64,000 nucleotides of DNA from JAABRB01 sp963735025 (GTDB lineage Bacteria > Pseudomonadota > Gammaproteobacteria > Burkholderiales > SG8-39). Positions 18,402-25,631 of this stretch are shown piece by piece. How positions within the stretch are numbered: the first letter of the stretch is position 1; every line of letters starts with the position of its first letter. The stretch covers positions 1 through 64,000 of the forward strand of contig CAVTJG010000011.1 in assembly GCA_963735025.1 (NCBI GenBank). Direction: 5' to 3'. Under the pieces are notes generated by a model, which did not search any database, was not told the DNA's origin, and was given only the letters and a program-made list of their open reading frames with translations. A program made the position numbers and the translations under genes.

Positions 18402-18414
18402 TGACATTGACATA
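18402..18414 (+). promoter_or_regulatory. Repeated operator-like element, copy 2
   Basis: TGACATTGACATA, differing from copy 1 only at the tenth base. It overlaps the -35-like TTGACA of the promoter candidate at 18407-18436. Confidence 0.45.
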
Positions 18415-18436
18415 ACGTCAATTCTCTTGCATAAAT
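18407..18436 (+). promoter_or_regulatory. Sigma70-type promoter candidate pointing toward epsL 3' end
   Basis: TTGACA (18407-18412), 18-bp spacer, extended -10 TGcATAAAT (18428-18436). The match is good, but the direction is plus-strand while both flanking genes are on the minus strand, so it would drive an antisense or small RNA. It may simply be coincidental within the AT-rich operator region. Confidence 0.35.
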
Positions 18437-18525
18437 ATTCAGTGCGAGCCGTGCAACGGAAGGATGACGCGCTGGCTTTCGACACACAGCGTGAGCGTTG
18501 CGGGCGTCTGCAGCGATGCGCGCAG

Positions 18526-19731
18526 TCAGAAGAGGAACTGAACAGTGCCAAAGGCTGAGTTGTCGTCGAACTGGCGAGTGGGGTAGTTGGAGTTGCGCGT
18601 GGAATATCGGTAGCCGGCGCGCAAGAGCCAGTTCGTGGTGGGGGTCCAGGTAAGACCCACGCCGGCGTACTGGTAGCGGTCTTCGATTGGTTGTATGCCA
18701 GAGATGACGACCGGCTCGCCTTCGTAATCGCGCGACAAGTAGTCGTAGTAGATGTCCAGGCGAACCTTCGGCGAAATCAGCCAGTAAGGCGAAATGCGGG
18801 GACCTTGAGTGAGGATGTAGGTGGCGGTAATGTCGTCTGTAGCGCCAATCTCACGGCGGAAGAGGAAGTCGACACCGGTTTTGACCGTCGGCGCCCAGTC
18901 GAACTGTACGCGCCAGGTCGGGCCGCTGAAGCTTCGTATTGCGGAATTCGGAAAACGGCGGGTCGTATGGGCGATTCGTCCATAGACGCGCGTGGCCGCG
19001 GTGAGCTGCCAGTTGACGTCCAAAGCGATGTCGTACTGGGTGAACTCGGTGTCGACTGTTGCGGTAGGTACAAGGCGATCCGGATACTTTCCTGCGGTAT
19101 AGCGAACCGTTCCGCGCAGGAAGTTCGACTGGCTGGACTCGTATTTGGCTCCGGCCTCGGCCCACCATTGGTTGAGATCGGAATAGCGTGCACTGTAGTC
19201 GCTGTTGCGGGCCTGAGTGTAGTTTGCGCCACCCGAGAGTCGCCAGTTGCGCGCCAGCAAGTAGTCGGTGTTGATGCCGAAAACGTTGGAGGTCTGGATG
19301 TTCTGGGTGGCGAAATTGCGATAGTCCGCGAACCCCGCGGCCTGGTCGGTACGTCGGTAGTAGAGGTCTCCCTTCCAGAAGTTTCCGAGCTGGAAGAGCC
19401 ACCTCGCGTTTGCGTCCCAGGCGGTGTAGTCGAGGTACGAGTAGCCACTCGAGTAGCGGTGATGGTTGAGGGTGATATCGGCAAGTACCCGCTGGCGGCT
19501 TATCGGGACGTCCAGGATGAGTTTGGCAAAGCCGTTTGTGATGAGACTGCTGCGTGAAGACGTGGACGCCCCCACGACGGCGGGGTTGATGCCGTTGGGA
19601 AGACGCAGGAGGTTGTCGTCATAGGTCACGTTGACTCCGACGCCTGCGCGCAGCATGTCGCCTTCGCCGGCGCGCGCGGGTGCCATCGCAAAGATGGCGA
19701 CAAGCAGGAGCAGAGAGGGGGCTCGAGTCAT
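18526..19731 (-). CDS. epsL: EpsL: outer-membrane beta-barrel protein of the EPS locus
   Basis: A 401-residue exported protein. The signal peptide covers about residues 1-21 (hydrophobic LLLLVAIFAM, ARA cleavage). The mature part is rich in alternating aromatic/polar strands (NVTYDDNLLR, FWKGDLYYRR, VYGRIAHTTRRFP, YRYSTRNSNYP) and ends in VQFLF, with the terminal Phe that signals barrel insertion by BamA. It matches the putative beta-barrel protein of exosortase-B EPS loci (TIGR03014). The start at ATG 19731 gives a normal signal peptide; an ATG at 19761 would add ten unlikely residues. It would form or support the outer-membrane exit channel. Confidence 0.87.
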   Translation of the reverse strand: MTRAPSLLLLVAIFAMAPARAGEGDMLRAGVGVNVTYDDNLLRLPNGINPAVVGASTSSRSSLITNGFAKLILDVPISRQRVLADITLNHHRYSSGYSYLDYTAWDANARWLFQLGNFWKGDLYYRRTDQAAGFADYRNFATQNIQTSNVFGINTDYLLARNWRLSGGANYTQARNSDYSARYSDLNQWWAEAGAKYESSQSNFLRGTVRYTAGKYPDRLVPTATVDTEFTQYDIALDVNWQLTAATRVYGRIAHTTRRFPNSAIRSFSGPTWRVQFDWAPTVKTGVDFLFRREIGATDDITATYILTQGPRISPYWLISPKVRLDIYYDYLSRDYEGEPVVISGIQPIEDRYQYAGVGLTWTPTTNWLLRAGYRYSTRNSNYPTRQFDDNSAFGTVQFLF

Positions 19732-19872
19732 CGTGGTGCAAAAGCGGACATCAACAAGCATAATGCCAATGTCATAAGTCACTATAGCAAAGACGAGATG
19801 CGTGCGCTGCGGAAACCGAAGCGTCCGCTTCGGGCAGATCGTTCCGGGCAAATCACATAGGCGGAACCTTCG
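19732..19872. promoter_or_regulatory. Divergent promoter region between epsL and the sugar-phosphate transferase gene
   Basis: A 141-bp divergent intergenic region that must serve both transcripts. It contains the inverted third copy of the TGACATTGGCAT element (minus strand, 19774-19761) and AT-rich sequence with a possible plus-strand -10 TATAGC at 19783-19788. No clear -35 was found for either direction, which fits activator-dependent promoters. Confidence 0.5.
19761..19774 (-). promoter_or_regulatory. Repeated operator-like element, copy 3
   Basis: On the minus strand TGACATTGGCATTA, identical over 12 bases to copy 1 at 18274. It is located 30 bp upstream of the epsL start. Confidence 0.45.
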
Positions 19873-21276
19873 ATGAGAGCGATATACGCCGGCGCTGCCA
19901 ATCAGAGGGTGGTGCAGCGCGGCCAGGTCTCGGTGCTCGGCTTTGTGCGCATGGCGCTCGATCCGCTGCTGATCATCGCGTCGCTCGTTATCTGCACCTA
20001 TGCCTTCACCGGCACGTTCCGTGCCGCGGATCTGGTGCTCGGACTGATCGTGTTCGCGATCAACTTCCCGGGCGACCTGCCGGTCACGCCTGGTATGAAA
20101 GGGCTGCTACGCGAGATTCTTGCCGGCTGGGCGATGGTGGTATTCATCCTGCTCTTCGCCGGTTGGGCGACGGGCTTTATCGGCTGGTTTGATGAGCGCG
20201 CGATTGGCGTCTGGATGGGAGCCACGCCCGCGGTGCTCTACATCGCGCATCGGCTCGTTCCGGTCGTCCTGCCGAAAGTGATTGCCGCCGAAGGCTACCG
20301 CACGGCGGTGATCGTGGGCGTTACAAACCCCGGTCGCGAGCTCGCCGAGCAGTTCGCCACGCGCTCTTGGCTCGGCGTGACAGTGCTGGGCTTCTTCGAC
20401 GACCGAAAGATCGAAAGGCTTGGGGAGCTACCCACGTCCGGCGTGAAGGGCAGGCTCGCTGACCTGCCGGCCTTCGCGAAGGGAAAAGCCGTCGAGGCTA
20501 TCTTCATCGCTCTGCCGATGGCCTCGCAACCGCGCATTCTCAACCTCCTGGACGAATTGCGGGACACCACCGCGTCGATCTACTTCGTACCGGATTTCTT
20601 CATTTACGACCTGATCCAGGCGCGCGTCGATGATGTGCACGGCGTCCCGATCGTGGCGGTGTGTGAAAGTCCCTTCTACGGCGTAAACGGATTGGTGAAG
20701 CGCCTTTCCGACATCGTTCTGTCGAGCGCAATTCTCACGCTGGTCGCACCGCTGCTCTTGGCGATTGCGATTGGCGTCAAGCTCTCTTCGCCGGGGCCAG
20801 CGATCTTCCGGCAGCGCCGCTACGGCCTGGACGGCAAGGAGATCATCGTCTACAAGTTTCGTACCATGCGCGTCATGGAAGACGGGTCAACAGTGCCGCA
20901 GGCACAGAAGAACGACGCGCGCGTGACGAGCTTCGGCGCGTTCTTGCGCCGTACCTCGCTGGACGAGTTGCCGCAGCTGATCAACGTGCTCCAGGGTCGC
21001 ATGAGCGTGGTGGGTCCGCGCCCGCACGCGATCGCGCACAACGAGATGTACCGCAAGCTCGTGAGTGGATACATGGTGCGCCACAAGGTGCGCCCTGGGA
21101 TTACCGGGCTCGCGCAGGTGTCGGGCGCGCGCGGGGAGACCGACACCGTGGAGAAGATGCAGCGGCGGATCGAGTACGACCTTGCTTATCTTCGCAACTG
21201 GACGTTGACGCTCGACTTCGAGATCATCGTGAAGACGCTGCCTGCAGTCCTGCGTGGGGACGAGAACGCGTATTGA
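19873..21276 (+). CDS. Undecaprenyl-phosphate sugar-1-phosphate transferase (WcaJ/EpsB-like)
   Basis: The 467-residue membrane enzyme that starts repeat-unit assembly by moving a hexose-1-phosphate, probably glucose, onto undecaprenyl phosphate. N-terminal hydrophobic helices (to about 130) precede a Rossmann-like CoA-binding_3 region (TAVIVGVTNPGRELAEQF... VLGFFDDR). The C-terminal bacterial sugar transferase domain starts near residue 275: KRLSDIVLSSAIL, SPGPAIFRQRRYGLDG, KFRTMR, RTSLDELPQLINVL and MSVVGPRPHA. It matches the undecaprenyl-phosphate glucose phosphotransferase family. It is transcribed away from epsL from a shared promoter region. Confidence 0.9.
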   Translation: MRAIYAGAANQRVVQRGQVSVLGFVRMALDPLLIIASLVICTYAFTGTFRAADLVLGLIVFAINFPGDLPVTPGMKGLLREILAGWAMVVFILLFAGWATGFIGWFDERAIGVWMGATPAVLYIAHRLVPVVLPKVIAAEGYRTAVIVGVTNPGRELAEQFATRSWLGVTVLGFFDDRKIERLGELPTSGVKGRLADLPAFAKGKAVEAIFIALPMASQPRILNLLDELRDTTASIYFVPDFFIYDLIQARVDDVHGVPIVAVCESPFYGVNGLVKRLSDIVLSSAILTLVAPLLLAIAIGVKLSSPGPAIFRQRRYGLDGKEIIVYKFRTMRVMEDGSTVPQAQKNDARVTSFGAFLRRTSLDELPQLINVLQGRMSVVGPRPHAIAHNEMYRKLVSGYMVRHKVRPGITGLAQVSGARGETDTVEKMQRRIEYDLAYLRNWTLTLDFEIIVKTLPAVLRGDENAY

Positions 21277-21357
21277 GCGGGGAGCAGGCTCTCGCGGGGT
21301 GGCCGCGGATCATGTGACAATAGATCCACCGGCACAAATCGCCGACCGATCCGGCCC

Positions 21358-23037
21358 ATGCTTGATCTCGTCATTCGCAACGCACTGATCTTTGACGGCC
21401 TCGGAAATCCGCCGCGACACGGCGATCTCGGAGTACGAGATGGCCGAATCGCGGCCGTCGGTGACGGAATCGGCGCCGGCCGGCACGAGATCGACGCCGC
21501 TGGGCGTGCGCTCGCGCCGGGCATCATCGACAACCATACGCATTACGACGCGCAGATCACCTGGGATCCGACACTGGCACCTTCGCCGGCGCTGGGCGTG
21601 ACCACCGCGATCATCGGCAACTGCGGATTCACTATCGCACCCTGCAAGCCGTCGGATCGGGACTTGACGATGCGCCACCTGACGCACGTCGAAGGTATGT
21701 CGCTCGATGCCCTGCGGCGCGGCGTGCGCTGGGAATTCGAATCGTTTCCCGAATATTTCGACATGCTGGAGCGCGGTGGTTTCGTGCCCAACGTGGCGGG
21801 ATACGTCGGCCATTCTTCGGTTCGGTCCTGGGTCATGGGCGACGCTGCGGTAAAGCGTTCGGCAACGGCCAGCGAAGTAGAGGAAATGCGTGCGATCGTC
21901 GTCGACGCGATGCGTGCGGGTGCCATCGGATTCGCCACGAGTACGTCGCCGGCCCACAACGGCGAAGGCGGCACCCCGATGCCTTCGCGACTTGCCGACG
22001 AGCGCGAATTGCGTGCGCTGGTCGGCGCAGTAGGCGATTGCGGGCACGGCGTGTTCATGCTCACCAAGGGTGGACAGACGCGGATGGATTTCCTCGAGTC
22101 GCTTGCACAGGAGTCCGGGCGCCCGGTCGTCGTCGCCGCGCTGCTGCACAATCGAACCAATCCCGACGCGGTGTTCCAGGACATGCGCGCCATCGCAGCG
22201 GCGCGCAAGCGCGGGAATCGTCTTCTTGGCGCCGTCTCGGCGTGCGTCCTGACATTCGACTTCACGTTGGCCGATCCCTATCCGCTCGAGGGCTTGCAGG
22301 CCTGGCAGCCGGCACTCGTGGCAAAGGCGGAAGCGTTGCGCCGGACACTGGCCGATACGAGCTTCCGGAGTGCGATCAAGGACGAGCTCGCACGCCCGGC
22401 AACGTTCCGGATATTCAACGGCGAGTGGGAGGAGATATTCGTCGTCGAGACGCGTGATCAGCGGCACCGCTGGATGGAGCACCGTTCCTTGGCGGAGCTC
22501 GGGCAGACAGCTGGAAAGCACCCCTTGGACGTGATGCTCGATCTCGCGCTGGACGAGGACCTGAAGACCGTATTCGTTGCCACGACGCTGAATTCCGATG
22601 AAGACGCGGTGGGTAGGCTGATCCTGGACGAGCACAGCCTGGTGTCATTGTCAGATGCGGGTGCGCACCTCACGTTTTTCTGTGACGCCGGGTTCGGATT
22701 GCACGTGCTCGGGCACTGGGTCCGGGAGCGCCAGCTGATGCCGATCGAAGCGGCGGTGCGCAAGCTGACCAGCGAACCGGCCGAGTTGTTCGGCATGCGC
22801 GATCGCGGGCGGCTTACGACCGGAGCCTGGGCGGACCTATTGCTCTTCGACCCTGCGACGGTCGCGCGTGGCGCGAAGGAGCGAGTATTCGACCTGCCGG
22901 GCGGCGCGCCGCGGCTGACAACGCCCGCAATCGGCGTGTATGGTGTCTGGGTCAATGGCGTGCAGGTTGCCGACGAATCCGGCATCCTCGCGCACTGCGG
23001 TCGCCCGGGTAGGCTGCTGCGGAAATTCGAGAACTGA
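21358..23037 (+). CDS. N-acyl-D-amino-acid deacylase-like amidohydrolase
   Basis: A 559-residue cytoplasmic metal-dependent hydrolase of the amidohydrolase 3/D-aminoacylase family. The N-terminal beta-sandwich start (DLVIRNALIFDGLG, IAAVGDGI) is followed by IIDNHTHYDAQ (57-66), with the metal-binding His-x-His, and by NCGFTIAPC, whose Cys is in the position of the bridging metal ligand in D-aminoacylases. Later motifs are SLSDAGAHL and the C-terminal GRLTTGAWADLLLFDP typical of the superfamily. The natural substrate is unknown; related proteins act on N-acyl-D-amino acids or dihydropyrimidine-like amides. A 111-residue gene of unknown function follows after 26 bp and may share its transcript. 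Confidence 0.85.
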   Translation: MLDLVIRNALIFDGLGNPPRHGDLGVRDGRIAAVGDGIGAGRHEIDAAGRALAPGIIDNHTHYDAQITWDPTLAPSPALGVTTAIIGNCGFTIAPCKPSDRDLTMRHLTHVEGMSLDALRRGVRWEFESFPEYFDMLERGGFVPNVAGYVGHSSVRSWVMGDAAVKRSATASEVEEMRAIVVDAMRAGAIGFATSTSPAHNGEGGTPMPSRLADERELRALVGAVGDCGHGVFMLTKGGQTRMDFLESLAQESGRPVVVAALLHNRTNPDAVFQDMRAIAAARKRGNRLLGAVSACVLTFDFTLADPYPLEGLQAWQPALVAKAEALRRTLADTSFRSAIKDELARPATFRIFNGEWEEIFVVETRDQRHRWMEHRSLAELGQTAGKHPLDVMLDLALDEDLKTVFVATTLNSDEDAVGRLILDEHSLVSLSDAGAHLTFFCDAGFGLHVLGHWVRERQLMPIEAAVRKLTSEPAELFGMRDRGRLTTGAWADLLLFDPATVARGAKERVFDLPGGAPRLTTPAIGVYGVWVNGVQVADESGILAHCGRPGRLLRKFEN

Positions 23038-23063
23038 AACGGAATCGCTAGGAGCGAGTGAGC

Positions 23064-23399
23064 ATGAAGCCGCGTGGAACCCGCATGGCCGCATCGCTGC
23101 GCACGAGCGACGGCGTGGGAGGCGTGTTTTCCGTCTTTCCCGGAGAGACTCCGAAATCGATCGCGTCGGTCGAGCCGGTGACCTGGGACAAGCCTGCGGC
23201 CGGGAAAGTCGTCGAAGGTGCATTTACCGTCATCGGTGAGCTCGGCATGACCGGTCAGATCATTCTGCTGAACGGCTATCAGTGGGAGGCGCTCACCCAG
23301 GCGAAGCTCGAGAACCACTTCTACGCCGCCATACTTTGGGGCGGCAGTCCACTCAAGGTCGTGGACGACGCCCAGCTCATCAACAAGCGGAAGGCCTGA
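23064..23399 (+). CDS. Conserved-looking small protein of unknown function
   Basis: A 111-residue soluble protein with no domain I recognise. It contains FSVFPGETPK, an alternating segment AFTVIGELGMTGQIILLNGYQW and LENHFYAAILWGG. ATG 23064 is chosen because an AGGAG lies 9 nt upstream; a GTG at 23058 would be too close to it. It lies just after the amidohydrolase gene and the codon use is like its neighbours, so it is probably real and in the same operon. Confidence 0.65.
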   Translation: MKPRGTRMAASLRTSDGVGGVFSVFPGETPKSIASVEPVTWDKPAAGKVVEGAFTVIGELGMTGQIILLNGYQWEALTQAKLENHFYAAILWGGSPLKVVDDAQLINKRKA

Positions 23400-23482
23400 T
23401 ACGCCAGGCAAGTCCGCATGGGGTCCGGAACGCCCACCCGGCGGCGGCCCCCTCAGCGTGCCTCAGGGGTGCGAGGAAGTGC

Positions 23483-23506
23483 CGCTTCGATCCACGCTTC
23501 GATCCA
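23483..23506 (+). repeat. Perfect 12-bp tandem duplication
   Basis: CGCTTCGATCCA occurs twice back to back in the parE upstream region. No known function. Confidence 0.7.
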
Positions 23507-23521
23507 AATTGTGCAGTTCTC

Positions 23522-23563
23522 CCCGCCGGGGTGGGTGCGCGCCGTGCCCGGCGGGAGTATGAT
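23522..23563 (+). promoter_or_regulatory. Inverted repeat and -10-like box upstream of parE
   Basis: CCCGCCGGG (23522-23530) and CCCGGCGGG (23547-23555) form a 9-bp perfect inverted repeat with a 16-nt loop, followed by TATGAT at 23558-23563. It could be an operator beside a parE promoter or a terminator of the preceding operon; there is no T tract, so the former is preferred. Confidence 0.35.
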
Positions 23564-23628
23564 CACAACCCGTCGTGGTCGGCCAGAGGGTCGACCCCAA
23601 CCTGTCGTGGTGACAAGAACGGGATACG

Positions 23629-25621
23629 ATGGCTCGCAAGGCTGGTGATTACCGCGCTGAAGACATTGAAATCCTTGAGGATCTCTCGCCGATCCTGCAT
23701 CGGCCGGGCATGTACACGGACCCGGTCAACCCCAATCATGCGCTGGTCGAGGCAATCGACAACGCATCGGACGAGGGACTGGCGGGATTCGCGAAGGCGG
23801 TCTCGGTAACGCTGTACGAGGACGGTTCGGCGGCGGTCGAGGACGACGGTCGGGGCATACCGGTCGATCTGCATCCCAAGAAGAAGATTCCCGCGTTGCA
23901 GGTGATCTTCACGACCCTTCATTCGGGCGGGAAATTCAGAAAGACCGACAAGGACTCCGTGTACCGGATCGCGGGCGGCCTGCACGGCGTCGGGGTCTGC
24001 GTCACGAACGCGCTCGCCAAGCGCCTCGAAGCCGAAGTCAAGCGGGATGGCGCGCTCTACCGGCTCGTTTTCGCCGACAACGGCAAGGTCAAGGAGCCCC
24101 TGAAAAAGGTTCGCAGCGTGGGCCCGCGTGAAACCGGCACGCGCATCCGGTTCTGGCCCGACCCGAAATACTTCGATTCGCCCAAAATCGTCCAGCAGGA
24201 TATCGCCGTTCTGCTGCGTGCAAAGGCGATGTTGCTCCCGGGCGTGAAATTCACGCTGGGCATCGAGAAGAACGGCAAGATCACCGAGACAGACCTGGCG
24301 ATTTCCGGATGGAATCCGGGGCTATTTCGGCGATGCGATGGCGGCACGCGAGGCGGTCGCCGAGTCCTTTTTCGGCGAACGCTACATCGACGCGCAATCC
24401 GAGTCCGACAGCTTCGCGGAAGGCGAGGGTGCCCTTTGGGCGATCGCCTGGGCGCGGGACGGCGATGTTCTCGCCGAGTCCTACGTAAACATGATCCCCA
24501 CGCGCCTCGGCGGCACACACGCCGCGGGGTTGCGGGAGGGCGTGTACAACGCGATCAAGAGCTTCATCGATCACCATGCGATGGGCCAACGGGGGCTCAA
24601 GATCGTTCCGGAAGACGTCTGGTCGCGCACCTCCTACGTGCTGGCCGTGAAGATGCTGGACCCGCAGTTCAAGGGGCAGGTCAAGAACGAGCTTATCTCG
24701 CGTGACGCCGTGAAGCTGGTGGCGCAGATGGTGCGTGACCCGTTCGAGCTCTGGCTTAATCAGCACGTCGAAGAGGGAAAACGCATCGCCGAGCTGGTGA
24801 TTGCGCAGGCGCTGGCCCGAACACGCGCCGCTCAGAAGGTGGAGCGTCGCAAAAACTCCGGCGTGGCGGTTCTGCCGGGCAAGCTCACCGATTGCGCATC
24901 AGACGATGCGGAGCGCAACGAGATCTTCATCGTCGAAGGGGATTCTGCGGGCGGCTCGGCCAAGCAGGCGCGCGACAAGGAATTCCAGGCCGTGCTGCCG
25001 CTCAAGGGCAAGCCTAAAAACACCTGGCAGGACAACGCGGAGTCGCTCTACGCGAACAAGGAGATCGAGGCGATCGCCCTGGCGATCGGTGTCGAGCCGC
25101 ACAAGCTCGGCGACGCGTCCGATCTCGGTGGGCTGCGGTACCGGAAGATCGTGATCCTGGCCGATGCCGACGTGGACGGCTCGCACATCCAGGTGCTCCT
25201 GCTTACGCTCTTCTTTCAGCATTTTCCGAAGCTCATCGAGCAGGGCAACGTGTTCATCGCGCAGCCGCCGCTGTTTCGCATCGACGTACCGTCACAGGGG
25301 AAGGGAAAGCCTGCGCGCAAGCTCTATGCCCTCGACAAGCAGGAGCTCGCGGCGATGGAGGAGAAGCTCGGGGACGAAGGCGTGCGCGAGGGCGCCTGGA
25401 CGGTGAGCCGCTTCAAGGGGCTGGGCGAAATGAGCCCTGAGCAGCTGTGGGAGACGACACTCAATCCCGACACGCGCCGGATGCTACCCGTGCGCGTCGA
25501 GGACGGCATGCTCGACGCCGACCGCGATGTCTTCAACATGATGATGGCACGCGAGAACTCGCCGGCGCGGCGCGAATGGATGGAGACCTTCGGCAATCTC
25601 GTGGATGCCGACATCTCGTAA
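23629..25621 (+). CDS. parE: ParE, topoisomerase IV subunit B, broken by an apparent +1 frameshift
   Basis: ATPase subunit of topoisomerase IV, which decatenates daughter chromosomes. The reading frame from ATG 23629 gives the GHKL ATPase domain (EAIDNASDE, DDGRGIPVD, GGLHGVGVCVTNAL). The frame breaks near 24289: GAG-A-CAG-ACC-TGG reads on in the next frame as QTW, FPDGIRGYFGDAM and then AESFFGERYID. The rest, including the TOPRIM motifs EGDSAGGSAKQ and DADVDGSHI, continues to 25621. The combined length of about 663 residues is normal for ParE. Because the gene is essential and both halves are intact, a one-base insertion error is more likely than a pseudogene. parC follows 10 bp later. Confidence 0.9.
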
Positions 25622-25631
25622 AAAAGGCGGT

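Larger units (their letters stand above)
18201..18525. other. 325-bp intergenic region between epsL and the PEP-CTERM-like gene
   Basis: No convincing gene. It holds two copies of a 13-bp element of the form TGACATTGRCATA (18274-18286 and 18402-18414), a partial third half (GCATTGGCAC at 18287-18296) and a promoter-like sequence at 18407-18436. It is AT-richer than the flanking genes around 18400-18440. Probably the regulatory region for the epsD-G transcript. Confidence 0.6.

Noticed and set aside
21310..22635. Long open frames opposite the amidohydrolase, and similar ones opposite rpfC, ccoI, hemN, the GT2 at 8195 and the pyruvyl-transferase gene
   Set aside because: They are antisense shadows of GC-rich genes with normal codon structure, show low-complexity Arg/His/Asp-rich translations and no recognisable domain.
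24280..24300. Programmed +1 frameshifting in parE
   Set aside because: No slippery sequence or stop-codon context is seen, and five further genes have the same kind of break, which fits sequence errors.
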